Assembly (NCBI RefSeq): GCF_040954835.1
Contig: NC_090723.1
Span: 9,434,001-9,498,000, forward strand
DNA: 64,000 nt
Source of the DNA: Lepisosteus oculatus
Taxonomy: Eukaryota; Chordata; Actinopteri; Semionotiformes; Lepisosteidae
Reading direction: 5' to 3'
Shown here: one piece after another, positions 47,350 through 58,200 of the stretch
Numbering within the stretch: the stretch's first letter is position 1
Layout: the number at the start of each line of letters is the position of its first letter
Made by a program: the position numbers and the translations under genes
The notes under the pieces: model-generated
The model's input: the letters and a program-made list of their open reading frames with translations, nothing else
The model's database searches: none
What the model was told of the DNA's origin: nothing

Positions 47350-50300
47350 TGAGAGAGAGTGATTCCTCTATGGGACGCCTGCAGTGCAAGTGAGTGTGTG
47401 ATTAAGTCTTGTATTGGCTAATGTTGGGATAACTGGAATAACTCTGTGTACTACCCAGGTGATAGGCACAGCTGTGCTGTGCTTGTTTCTGAAGCAGCTT
47501 TGTTTGTGCAGGACTTGGACCGGCCCAGCCTGGAGCCCAGCCCAGAGCATCTCCTCGGTTCTGATCTCCATCCAGTCTCTGATGACGGAGAACCCCTATC
47601 ATAATGAACCCGGGTTCGAACAGGTAGGCCCCATGTCTGGATGTGCTCCCCGTTTCACGTGCACTGCCAGCCGGCGCCCCAGTGGACCGAAGGCAGTGCT
47701 GTGCTCTCTGATGGGGTCGTGTCTCTGTGTGTGCCTGGCAGGAGAGGCACCCTGGCGACAGTAAGAACTATAACGAGTGCATTCGTCACGAGACCATGCG
47801 GGTGGCTGTGTGCGACATGCTGGATGGAAAGTGCCCCTGCCCAGAGGCCCTGTGGTGAGTCAGTCAGTCAAGATCAACACACTGCACCCTCACTATAGCA
47901 CGCTCCCTGTGGCTCTCTCACTATAGCACGCTCCCTGTGGCTCTCTCACTATAGCACGCTCCCTGTGGCTCTCTCACTGTAGCACTCTCCCCTGTGGCCC
48001 TCTCACTGTAGCACTCTCCCCTGTGGCCCTCTCACTGTAGCACTCTCCCCTGTGGCCCTCTCACTGTAGCACTCTCCCCTGTGGCTCTCTCACTATAGCA
48101 CTCTCCCCTGTGGCCCTCTCACTATAGCACCCTCCCGGTGGCCCTCTCACTGTAGCACTCTCCCGGTGGCCCTCTCACTGTAGCACTCTCCCGGTGGCCC
48201 TCTCACTGTAGCACCCTCCCGGTGGCCCTCTCACTATAGCACCCTCCCGGTGGCCCTCTCACTGTAGCACTCTCCCCTGTGGCCCTCGCACTGTAGCACC
48301 CTCCCGGTGGCCCTCTCACTGTAGCACTCTCGCGGTGGCCCTCTCACTGTAGCACTCTCCCCTGTGGCCCTCTCACTGTAGCACTCTCCCGGTGGCTCTC
48401 TCACTGTAGCACTCTCCCCTGTGGCCCTCTCACTGTAGCACTCTCCCGGTGGCCCTCTCACTATAGCACCCTCCCGGTGGCCCTCTCACTATAGCACCCT
48501 CCCGGTGGCCCTCTCACTGTAGCACTCTCCCCTGTGGCCCTCTCACTGTAGCACCCTCCCGGTGGCCCTCTCACTATAGCACCCTCCCGGTGGCCCTCTC
48601 ACTATAGCACCCTCCCGGTGGCCCTCTCACTATAGCACCCTCCCGGTGGCCCTCTCACTATAGCACCCTCCCGGTGGCCCTCTCACTGTAGCACTCTCGC
48701 GGTGGCCCTCTCACTGTAGCACTCTCGCGGTGGCCCTCTCACTGTAGCACCCTCCCGGTGGCCCTCTCACTATAGCACCCTCCCGGTGGCCCTCTCACTA
48801 TAGCACCCTCCCGGTGGCCCTCTCACTATAGCACCCTCCCGGTGGCCCTCTCACTATAGCACCCTCCCGGTGGCCCTCTCACTATAGCAGTGTCACTATA
48901 GCACTCTCCCTTTTGTGTGCACACACATGTACACTGCCTGAGGTGACAGAACTGCAGCACGGGTGCGAGACCCGTGGATAAACTGCATGTTGTGGGAAGA
49001 CACAGCGGGGAAAATTGAATTTCTCTGACAGGAGCAGAAGGGAGTCTGTTGCACAGTAATGAATTAGTTTAGGTTCTAGTTCATCGTCCTGAATAATTCT
49101 AAAAAACAATCCGGAAACAGTTTTCATTTAACATAATTCAAATTAACTGGCGAAACTGTTGCACAGGAAAATAAATATATTCACTCTTACCGGTGCTATT
49201 GTCACTATAGCAGACTCCCTGTGACACTCTCTGAAGGATTCTCCCTGTGGCACACTCCCTGTGACGCTCTGTGTAACCCTCTCACTATACCAAGGAACTG
49301 TTACAAAGGAGAGGAGCCAGTCAGCCCACCTGGCCTGTTTGGGTTGAGCTGAGGGTCTCATCCAGCCCACTCCTGAGAGAAGCTGGGCCTGTCAGCTTCA
49401 ACAGCTTGGCTGGGCACCCTTTTCCACACCCCAAAACTGCACCACTGTAACCCCCCATCTAGCAGTCTTATTCTGACCCAGCCTGGCCCTGTCACTGTTG
49501 TGAAACAAGTCCTGATCTCTGCAGTCCTGGAGTAATGCGACAGAGTGCCAGTTAGCAGATAAAATAAAGAATGAGTTAGAACTGACCCAGCAGGAGGCTG
49601 GTCACACGGGTGTGTGTAGCTCCCGGGACCGAGGGCCTGGCTGAGCGCGTGTATCCCTCTCGGCTGCAGGAGTGTCATGGAGAAGTCCTTCCTGGAGTAC
49701 TATGACTTCTACGAGGGCTCCTGCAAGGAGAGGCTGCACCTCCAGGGCCAGACCATGCAGGTATGTGGACTTGGGAAACCGATGCACTGCAGACCTCGGA
49801 GTCGCGGTTTTCCGACCGGATTCTGGGAACGTTCTTCGGGAGCCGCATTTGTTAAAAACCTGCCCGGTGAGTTTCAGGTGACAGGGGCGCGCTGGCGCTC
49901 CTGCAGGTCGGGCCCATATTTAAAGCAGGCGGGGTCTCGTTTCGGCGCTGCTCTGCTGCTCCTGTTTCAGGTGGCTGGGTGCGGGCAGGTAGGTTTGCAG
50001 GCAAGTTAAGGAAGCAAGTTCCATAAAAGCCTGCTGCACATATCTGCCTCAAGAGCAGCTCAATTCTGGGTGCTTTGGCAGCGTATGCCAGCTCAGGAGC
50101 AAAGACGAATGCCTGTTCTGTGCAAAGCCTTGTTTCAGAACACAGAAAGGTGAAGTCTGTCTGCTCGTGTTCACCAATCTGCTGTCTGGCTCAGATTGCT
50201 CCTGGTGTTCAGTGTTCAGGCAGGGGAGCATCCTGACCTTGTCCACTGATCCAGGAAGCTTCCTGCACCAGCAGACCGTAGCCCGCTCACATCGTTAACA

Positions 50301-51153
50301 GCAGATCAGCAGTCGGCCAGACATCCAGGAGACTTCTTGTCAAATTTTCCATTCCCTGACCAATGAAGGTGACTCTTCCTAAGCTCTCACCAGCAGGAAA
50401 TTATGAGGTGAATCACTTCCACCCTGCAGCTCCCAGCTGGCAGCCCACTGGAGCTCAGCAGGTGTGAGACTGGTCAGTACCTGGATGGGAAAGCTGAGGT
50501 TGCTGCTGGAAGAGGTGTGAGTGGGGCCAGCCGGGGGCGCTCACCCTGTGATCTGTGTGGGTCCTAATGCCCCAGTATAGCGACGGGGACACTAGACTGT
50601 AAAAAGGCACTGTCGTTCAGATGAGAAGTTAAACCGAGGTCCTGACTCTCTGTGGTCATAAAAAATCCCAGGGCTTTTCTCGAAAAGAGTAGGGGTGTAA
50701 CCCCGGTGTCCTGGCCAAACTTCCCATTGGCCCTTACCAATCATGGCCTCCTAATAATCCCCATCTCTGAACTGGCTTCATCACTCTGCTCTCCTCCCCA
50801 CTGAGAGCTGGTGTGTGGGGAGCAGACTGGAGCATCATCCAGGTGGGACTGCACACTGGTGGTGGTGGAGGGGATCCCCATGACCTGTACAGTGCTTTGA
50901 GTGGAGTGTCCAGGAAAGCGCCCCACACGCACGCACGCAAGCACGCACGCACACACTGAGCCCCTCCTCGTTGCAGGACCCGTTTGGGGAGAAGAGGGGG
51001 CACTTCGACTACCAGAGCCTGCTGGCGCGGCTGCAGGCCATCCAGCTGCGGCTGAAGGAGAGGTGCAGTCTGCACGAGGCCGCCGGCGACTCGGACTCGG
51101 ACACCAGCTCCTCGGGCACGGACCCCGACAGCCAGGGCAGCTCCAAGCCGTAG
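43615..51153 (+). CDS. UBE2Z: UBE2Z, ubiquitin/FAT10-conjugating enzyme E2 Z, 7 coding exons
   Basis: Coding exons: 43615-44075, 46452-46524, 46906-47093, 47512-47623, 47742-47854, 49670-49760, 50977-51153; phases agree; 404 residues against 354 in human. UBE2Z (USE1) accepts ubiquitin or FAT10 from the E1 UBA6. The start [10 protein letters not shown] matches mammals. Residues 1-125 are a low-complexity Gly/Ala/Pro/Ser region, which accounts for the extra length. The UBC fold begins near [14 protein letters not shown]. The catalytic cysteine is C236 in [14 protein letters not shown], preceded by FNPN in place of the usual HPN, as in the family. Later blocks [20 protein letters not shown] and MENPYHNEP-type [12 protein letters not shown] are highly conserved, and the C-terminal [16 protein letters not shown] is present. 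The tail is Ser/Asp-rich. Introns carry several repeats, listed separately. Confidence 0.96.
44405..44910 (-). mobile_element. CR1-like LINE 3' part
   Basis: The minus strand reads [20 protein letters not shown], a typical block near the C-terminus of CR1/L2-group reverse transcriptases (LEKRRVRGDLIEVFKI). The plus strand shows the dispersed 3' block CTTGTTGCAGACCCCTACAA and CCCTTTGTGTAAAGG. Located in the first UBE2Z intron, antisense. Degraded. Confidence 0.65.
45045..45300 (-). mobile_element. CR1-like LINE 3' fragment
   Basis: AAGAAGCTATTCAGCACATT, TAATTGATCCCAGAATCTCG and CACCTTGTTCCAGACCCCCA repeat the same family as 44405-44910, as a separate copy about 600 bases away. Confidence 0.6.
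46043..46300 (-). mobile_element. tRNA-derived SINE (GGCTCAGGATCTGCGCC family)
   Basis: Reverse orientation: tail (GATCACTTCACTGGCCATAT) first, then GTTAAGGGCCTTGCTCAGGG, the B box (reverse of TTCGAACCAG) and GCGCAGATCCTGAGCCACAG. Preceded by a GATAA-rich target (46020-46040). Lies 150 bases before the second UBE2Z exon. Confidence 0.8.
47138..47395 (+). repeat. Composite (TG)n / 20-base tandem repeat in UBE2Z
   Basis: Five copies of CCTCTATGGGACGCCTGCAG (the first with TGTG) are separated by (TG)n and (GA)n runs of varying length, period about 44-74 bases. It starts 45 bases after the donor at 47093. Confidence 0.85.
47888..48912 (+). repeat. 1-kb minisatellite in UBE2Z
   Basis: About 35 tandem units of 28-29 bases in two main variants: CTCTCACTGTAGCACTCTCC + CCTGTGGCC, and CTCTCACTATAGCACCCTCC + CGGTGGCC. 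Variants form blocks, which suggests recent local expansion. It lies in the intron between the exons ending at 47854 and starting at 49670. A few stray units (TCACTATAGCAGACTCCCTG) occur again near 49200-49290. Confidence 0.95.
48951..49190 (+). repeat. Unclassified dispersed repeat, copy 1
   Basis: Begins ACTGCAGCACGGGTGCGAGA, contains GATAAACTGCATGTTG, GGAAGACACAGCGGG and CATTTAACATAATTCAAATT, and ends AAATATATTCACTCTTAC. It aligns along its whole length with 53346-53582. No tRNA or 5S promoter and no coding capacity was seen. Family unknown. Confidence 0.7.
49295..49520 (-). mobile_element. CR1-like LINE 3' fragment, diverged
   Basis: GAGCCAGTCAGCCCACCTGG, CAGCTTCAACAGCTTGGCTG and GGGCACCCTTTTCCACACC follow the CR1-like 3' block of 44405 and 45045, more degraded. 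UBE2Z intron. Confidence 0.5.
50421..50921 (+). mobile_element. 5S-rRNA-derived SINE, near full length
   Basis: Head CTCAGCAGGTGTGAGACTGG and TCAGTACCTGGATGGGAAAG (5S-like internal promoter), middle GTCCTGACTCTCTGTGGTCA and GGGGTGTAACCCCGGTGTCC, and 3' part GTGCTTTGAGTGGAGTGTCC. The usual ATT tail is replaced by an (ACGC)n run. It ends about 55 bases before the last UBE2Z coding exon. Confidence 0.85.
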
Positions 51154-52120
51154 GCGGGCGGCGGCGGCGGCGGCGGCGGCGCGCCCCACGGACTGCAGGC
51201 GCCCCGCCCCTCCGGCTGCGGGACCTTTGGGTTCAGAGCGCTTCTGTTTTCTTGAAGCGGGAGGAGTGATTCAGGGAGGCTGGGGTCGGGGGGGGAGATC
51301 CGCTTGAGGACAACGCCACAGTAACCGAGAACGGAGAGGGGCGTTTTCTTTTTAAAAAGTTCTTTCTGCGGATTCTCGACGGAGCTCAGGAGGGGAGGGG
51401 GAATTGTAAAAAGCAGAGAAATAAAATCTGTACAAACGAAGGGGGTTCTGGAGTGCTCTGCGCTGCTCTGGATCCCTCCGGTTGTGTTCCAGAAGGGACA
51501 GAGACCGAACCGGCAACCATTCTAAAAATGTCATGGAGCCTCTGCTTTCCAGACAGCTTCTGTGGAGTCGGGCGCTTGCTGTGTGTCGTCCGCCTTAGCG
51601 ATTTACTGCGGGGGGCTGAGGGAGGGAGGGATGTGGGGGGGGCTGACCGACAGTGCCGGACCTGGGGTCCTGGAACAGGTCTTCAGGGGGGTGGGGGGGG
51701 GGCAGCTCGCCTGTTGTGACAGCCATCGGGAGAGCAGTGCATGATGGGAAACATGCCACCCAACAGCTGCAAGGCCCAGGAGCGAAGGAGAGAGAGTTCT
51801 CCAGCAGACCAAAGAGCAGATACTCTCCGGGGACGAGAACTGAAACAGAGATGGATCTCTCTGTGGAACTGTGATGCAGACGAGCAGGGGGAGAGAGAGA
51901 GAGACACGGCAGGGCCACAGGCTGTTGCTTCTTTTTTTGGTTTCCTTTTTCCTAACATCCACCAAATCCTATCATTACTGATTTTTTAAAGGTTTATGAA
52001 ACAAAAACCAAATCAAAATAAGGTAATAAAATGATGCAAAAAAATATTGTAAAAGCTTAAATATGTATACTAATTTCTGTTGTGACAGAGCATTTTTTTT
52101 GTAGTAAAAGAATAAAAAAA
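51154..52120 (+). terminator. UBE2Z 3' UTR with two poly(A) signals
   Basis: AATAAA at 51420-51425 would give a 0.3-kb 3' UTR; AATAAA at 52111-52116 would give about 1 kb. The sequence between is free of recognised repeats. Mammalian UBE2Z has a long 3' UTR, which favours the distal site. Confidence 0.5.
51157..51182 (+). repeat. (GGC)n run just after the UBE2Z stop codon
   Basis: Eight to nine GGC triplets begin within five bases of the TAG at 51151-51153, so they lie in the 3' UTR. Length polymorphism is likely. Confidence 0.8.
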
Positions 52121-52899
52121 ACATGCCTTAAGGTTTCAAAAAAAACCATCAGGCCTCCCTGATGATCTTGTTCGCGATGTTCTGGTGCTTGTGGCCCTGG
52201 GATCTTTGGGAAGTTTGCCACCTAGGGGTGGGTGGATAAAACTGCATGCACCCTGGCTTCACCCAGATCGTGCTCAGACCGGCATGTAGAATATGGGGAA
52301 ACATTAAACGGAGTATTTTGTGCCTTAAAATGGTCTAAACATCTATTTTTCTAACCACTGTATCCAATACATGAGCAGGAGCCTGTCACTCATAAAGCAC
52401 TGAAAACAACACAGGGTTGCCTGTGAGCTGTCCTTCACTATTGCAGCTGCCACATTTTACAGAGCAAAGTCCGAGGCTTTTGTCTGTGATAGGGTTTCCA
52501 ACCTCCCTTTTTATTGCTTTACATGTGAGGAAACTGCCCACATTGTTGCAAATGACTGAAGCATGCAATGCAGAGCTAAAACTGAGCTGTTTCTCAAGAC
52601 GTTCAGAACCTCCCCTCGGAGCTTCTTACTGTCCTGGGTGAATGGGAGTCTCCTGTGGGCCAACCCCTCTGAAGGTCAAAGAGTACGTTAGCTCACTTCC
52701 TCTCCCTCATACCCACTGCCAGGACCTCTTTCCTCTCTCAAAATTATTTTTCCCACTTATGTCTGGAATCTCAACCAGTGCTCAGTCACCTTTCCCTCTT
52801 GGCACTGATCTTTGCTTCCCTCTGCACTACAGTAGTTCATCTGATGCAAGATGATTTTACAGCGGAGTGATCTGAATCAAGGAGAGTATCGAGTACAGG

Positions 52900-53176
52900 G
52901 GCAGAGTGCTGGCTCTGTGGCTCAGGATCTGCGCCTGTGGCTGGAAGGTTGCCGGTTCCTGCGGCCGGCAGAGGAATCCTACTCCGCTGGGCCCCTGAGC
53001 AAGGCCCTGAACCCCAGCTGCTCCAGGGGCGCCGTATCAATGGGTGACCCTGTGCTCTGACCCCAGGCTTCTCTCTTCCTATCTGTGTGTGTCTCATGGA
53101 GAGCAAGCTGGGGTCTGGGGAAAAAAGACAAATTCCTGATCCAAGAAATTGTATAGGGCCAATAAAGTGATGTGAT
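52900..53176 (+). mobile_element. tRNA-derived SINE (GGCTCAGGATCTGCGCC family)
   Basis: GCTCTGTGGCTCAGGATCTG, GCCGGCAGAGGAATCCTACT and the tail GTATAGGGCCAATAAAGTGA are present. The B box is shortened (GGTTGCCGGTTCCTGCGG), so this copy has probably lost its internal promoter. Confidence 0.8.
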
Positions 53177-53345
53177 CTCTTATTGTTTTGAAGCCAGCAG
53201 AACTCTTCAACCTTGACACCTCTGTCACGTAGAGGTTGTTTTCCTGTCGTGTCTGCATGGGCGTGAGCAGTGCACAGCCTGCCCCCGTGGTCCCGCAGTG
53301 GGTATCTGATTATTCGGCTGGCGTTTGCTGGGAGGACGCAAGAGA

Positions 53346-53582
53346 ACTGCAGCACGGGTGTGAGACGCTGCAGATAAACTGCATGTTGGGGGAAGACACA
53401 GCGGGACAATGGAGTCGCCCCGGCAGGAGCAGAAAGGAATCGGTCGCACTGTAATGCATGGGTTTAGGTTCTAAATCACAGTCCCAATTAAATATTTTTT
53501 TTAAATCCAAAAGGTTTTCATTCAACATAATTCAAATGACCTGGCAAAACTGCTGCACAGGAATAGGACTATTCACTCTTAC
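53346..53582 (+). repeat. Unclassified dispersed repeat, copy 2
   Basis: ACTGCAGCACGGGTGTGAGA through GATAAACTGCATGTTG, GGAAGACACAGCGGGAC and CATTCAACATAATTCAAATG to ACTATTCACTCTTACC. Collinear with 48951-49190 in the same orientation; roughly four bases in five agree by eye. Confidence 0.7.
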
Positions 53583-54899
53583 CCTTGTGCACCTGCAGGA
53601 GAGAGCTTTCTGCAGGTCCTGCACTGCGTTGAAGCAATACTGGTGACTTCCTGACTAAGGCATGAATCGATCTGCACTCCCTTCACTTACGTTCGGACTC
53701 TCGTGCCCCCCTCTCCACGCACTCTGCTTTGTTCACACCTCTTTATTCTACAAAAAGAGCTCAATTCTAAAAAAAACACACAAATCGACGTACGTTTCCC
53801 CCTTCTTGCCCCTTCAGCCTGCGTGCTGACAGACAGACGTCGCTGTGCTGTGCTGTGTCCACTGCAGTGGCTTGCTGTGCGAGAGAAATCACCTTCTAAA
53901 AACAGCAGCGCGTGGGACACAACAGCAAGTGTCTGCAGAGAGGGAGGGTGTCGGAGCAAAGGGCAGATATGGCCTTCGCGGCTGGCAGCTGGTCCAACTG
54001 TGTGCCCGTGCCATGTCCCTAACCCGGAAGACAGGAGTTTCCATTTCTTTATACCACCCCCACCTTCAGCCTTTGCAGGATTATAGCACACCGTTTCCAT
54101 CAGGGCTAACAAAAGTCTCAGCATTTCCCCCAACAAAGCAGGAGATCACAGTGGGGTTGCCACCTTTCAGAAAGCACAGACCTGCCCACATTTGCAAAGC
54201 CAGTCAAAGAGAGCATGTCAGCCCGGGCTAGCTGAAGAGCTCCCGCTACAGTGAAGCCACAGGCTCCTTTTGATCAAATACTGGCTGATAAATAAATCGG
54301 AACAGAAGCCCACAGGGTTCCCCACCCGTCCCGGCAGGATTATGTCTCCCAGGAGGATGCAGCTCTCGCCCACAGATCACCAAACGGCTTGATCAGCACA
54401 AGGTTGTCATCAGTCACCAGATCCAGTCGAGCGTTTACGGGAAATTCTGGAAAGCAACCCCCAAGAGATCACATCTCCCACCTCCGTCAGCCAGGTGGGA
54501 GCGGATTGACTTCCTGGTGGAAGAATGCAGCCGTGCCCACCTGCAGAACTCTGCACAGTGGCGCAGGGCACGGGGGAGCGCCAGAGCAGCGCTGGTGCAG
54601 GTCCCAATTCTGCCCGAGAAGTACAGGGGCCACAGTAGCACTCACTGGCATTTCTCAATCGCATGGGTATACGTGCGTTTTGCAAACATGGCAGACACGG
54701 TTTTGCAAACCCAAACGCAGTGATAAAATGGGAACAGGTAAAGGTTTAATTCCATGCCGAGAGGAAATGAAAAGAGACACGTGTCGGCTTTGGAGGCTTC
54801 TTCTTCACACCTGAATCAGTCACCTTTTTTATTGTATTGATGTTTCTACTTTGTTGCCCTATGTTGTGTTATTTGGTTTGTTCTCCATTAAAAAAAGGC

Positions 54900-54956
54900 A
54901 AAAAAAAAACCTTACCTGTTCCTTTGCAGCCTACACATGCTGACACAGCTACAAGC
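54900..54956 (+). repeat. Penelope-like terminal block
   Basis: CTTACCTGTTCCTTTGCAGC and ACACATGCTGACACAGCTAC match the terminal block of 35155-35205, without the hairpin-like ACGTT part. Confidence 0.5.
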
Positions 54957-55019
54957 TGTACTTATAAGATACCAATAAACAACATGTTAAAAACAGAGGA
55001 ATTATTCCATGATTACAAG

Positions 55020-55274
55020 TTTATTTACAATGTCTGAGGTTCAGGTTGACAAGGTTGCCCGTCTTCTCACACATTACAAGGACATCTGCACTGTGCTAAA
55101 CACACTGCAATAAAGTGCATCCCTGCGATTGATGAGACAACTCCACCTTCTACAGTAGCTCTTTATCCCGCGGCCACAAGTGACTCTGCCCAGGCGTCTG
55201 CGTGACCGACTGTCCATCTGTCCACCCCCCCCCCACGTGAGCAGAGCCCCACCTCTTCCTGCTCCTCCCCCGCC
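55020..55274 (-). terminator. SNF8 3' UTR and poly(A) signal
   Basis: On the minus strand an AATAAA (plus-strand TTTATT at 55020-55025) lies 250 bases after the SNF8 stop codon. There is no competing signal closer. Confidence 0.6.
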
Positions 55275-58200
55275 TCACGGCACCATCTGATTGGCCTCTT
55301 CGGGGGTGACATCACAAGACCGCAGCTCCGAGAAGAGGGCGGGCAGCCAGTACTGAGGCTCCCCCTTGGCCTGGGAGTCCAGCCACGCCAGCCCCTCCTT
55401 CAGCAGGTGGTCCTGGACACAGCCAGAGGTCAGAGGTCACAGAAAGGGGGGGGAGACAGGTTTGGTCACGCTCAGCTTAACACACAAGATGCAACAGAGG
55501 AAGAGACGCGAATACAGACACACGAGGGGCAGGCACACTCACCAGTACGTGGCAGGCTCGCTCCTTCTGCCAGTTCAGGCTGTCCGTAACCTCGCTCACC
55601 GTCACGTAGCCCTTCTTCTGCGGACAGAGAGCACACACAGACACCAGCCGGGTCAGGCAGCAGCCCAGGGCACCAGGCACCCCTCCCAGGGTGCGAGGAG
55701 CTGTTCCCGAAGCCTCTGCGCCACACGCAGGGGTGCTCCCCCGTTTGGCGGGAGCGGACAGCGGCTACCCGGATCCCAGGCTGCCCACTCACGCGGGCAC
55801 GGGCGGCGGAGAGCCGGGGACTTGACAATACCCGCCGAGCTCTGCCCCTCCCCCCCCAGGGCAGGCGGTAGCAAGAACGCCTCCGGCCTCAACGGCCCGG
55901 CTGGCTCCGACTCGCATTCGCCCGTGCTGATGGCGTAGAAAGACGCGCTGAACGAAAGAAACCGAGGGACGACGGAGTCCCTGGGGCTTTGTGGGGTGCC
56001 TGGCTTCAAGGACTCTTTGGATTTTTATTTCAAACTGTAAAACGTTGCACAGAAGAGTGCAACAAGGGCGATAACAGTGATATTAACAGTATAGCAACAA
56101 GCAACAAGCAACAAGCAACAAGCAACAAGCAACAAGCAACAAGCAACAAGCAACAAGCAACAAGCAACAAGCAACAAGCAACAAGCAACAAGCAACAAGC
56201 AAATTCCACTGTACAAAGTACAACAAGACATTCCATTCCAAAGGTATACTCCATATATTCCATCATTCCAGTGACATAACAGTGATATTCCATTTGGCTC
56301 AGATTCACAATACAGTGAAAGGGGGCTCACCATGTCGTCATTAAAGCCTCATTTTCTGTTTATTTGGTAACAATAGGCCCACCAGATGTCTTTCCATATA
56401 CCACCCCCCTTACTAGCTCAGCAAGTCCCCATCCTACCAGGTACAGGGAACCTCCCTTTAAATGCTCAGCTCACTGCTCCCGACAAGGATCCCGTAGTTG
56501 AACATATCCATCCAGTTTCTAACTGCTTCATCTAGCTAGGGTGGCGGAGGAGCCCCAGCCTGTCCCAGCAAGGGTACAGCCTGGGCGGGACACCAGTCCA
56601 TCACAGGGCACACACACACGCGCACGCACGCGCACACACCAGGACCCGCTGTCCCTGAAGGCAATTAACCCATCAGCATGTCTTTGGTCTGTGGGAGGAA
56701 ACCCACATCAACAATGAGGAGAACACGCAAACTCCACACAGACAGCACCACAGGTCCAGAACTGAACCCAGGGCCCCAGAGCTGTGAGGTGGCAATGCTC
56801 GCTACTGCACCAATATGCAGCCCAGCAGAACATGAATAATTCAAACGTTCACACACTCACTCATTCTGGTTTTCCATTCCCAAACGGCACCAAAGGAAAA
56901 CATAGTTGTGAATGCAAACTGCCTCTAGCAAGCAAGTTTAATCTCTGAGTAAAAAGCTGTTTTTAATCATTTTCCATACCACTTGTCTGACAAAATCCTG
57001 CTGGCGATACATTTTGCCGATGTCAAAAGTTGGATATTTAATGGGTTCACTGTTAAATACTGAAATTCAAGCAACAGCAGCCTTGATGGAAAGAAATTAA
57101 GTTTGTGAAGCTTTTGTGCGATAGCTGCTGTTCACAGACATGAAAAAAATGCTTGACGGTTTGTTAAATGTTATCTTCAGTGATGATGTTAAACGAACGG
57201 CGCTGAGCTGTGGATTCATCTACTACGTTCAACACCTCAGAAATACAAGTTTCAGAATAACTTCTGTCCATCAAGCTCAAGAGTCTATACAGTGCACGCG
57301 AAACCAGGAGATCCTGCTGCCTTCAGAAACCAGACTCGGAGGGTCCGGTTCTGGTGCTCTACCTCTGCCAGTTGCAGCACCACGGTGTGATCCATGTTGA
57401 GCTCAGCCGGGACCGACTGGACCAGGTACGTCCCGCCCACCGGAATCATCCCAAACCCGTTTCCCAGCACCTTCAGCTTCTTGATAGCCCGGACCAGGTC
57501 GTCCCTGGGCAGAGAGAGGAGGCAGAGGGGCCTGTGAGCAGCCTGCAGCCCAGTGGCCAAAGACATTTCACCAGCGGCGGCCCCACCTTCAATCTAGGGA
57601 ATGCTTTGGCTAATCAACTATAAAAGACCTTAAGACACTTAAGAAATTTGTACATGTTCAATCAAACAATTGGGATAACTGTTTCACTGCCAGCTTAGGA
57701 AGGGACATAACCAAGAATACAACAGGCCCTGCAGGAACTGGTCTCACACCCCTGATATAGAATAGGTCAAAAATTGACTAAAATTGTTTTGTAATTGTTT
57801 TATCAAAAGCAACTTACATGTGTTACATTAGCTTTTCAAAAAATACAAAAAGCAATTCACACCACTATTCCACCACCTGAAGGGTATTTGGCGAGCTGCT
57901 ACGTGCTTCTGTCTCTGTTTCATAATGCCTTTTTGTTATACCTTCGTCATTTTCGGGTAACTAAATGATGGGTTTCTCAAAAGACAGTGACGAGGGGTAG
58001 AGGAAAAAACTCCCATCTGTTCACCTTCAAGCTACTCTCCACCACAGGCCGATATCACAGGTCCACTGTCTCCACACCCCTCAGAGAGGAGAGGCCACAG
58101 GTGTCGCTGGGAGCAAAGAGCCTATCCCACAGCTGACAAGGTCACAGGATCTAGTGACCTGACAGTCTCAAACCCATGATCAACAGGCGAGTGCCTTTAC

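Larger units (their letters stand above)
52121..55019. other. UBE2Z-SNF8 convergent intergenic region
   Basis: Contains a SINE (52900-53176), the second unclassified repeat copy (53346-53582) and a Penelope-like end (54900-54956). The rest, including 53600-54800, shows no recognisable gene. Confidence 0.5.

Noticed and set aside
47081-47389. Open frame rich in Thr-His repeats
   Set aside because: Antisense of the (TG)n composite repeat directly after a UBE2Z exon.
47888-48912. Regular repeats of about 28 bases that look like a CRISPR array
   Set aside because: There are no unique spacers between units, and the array lies inside a vertebrate gene intron; it is a minisatellite.
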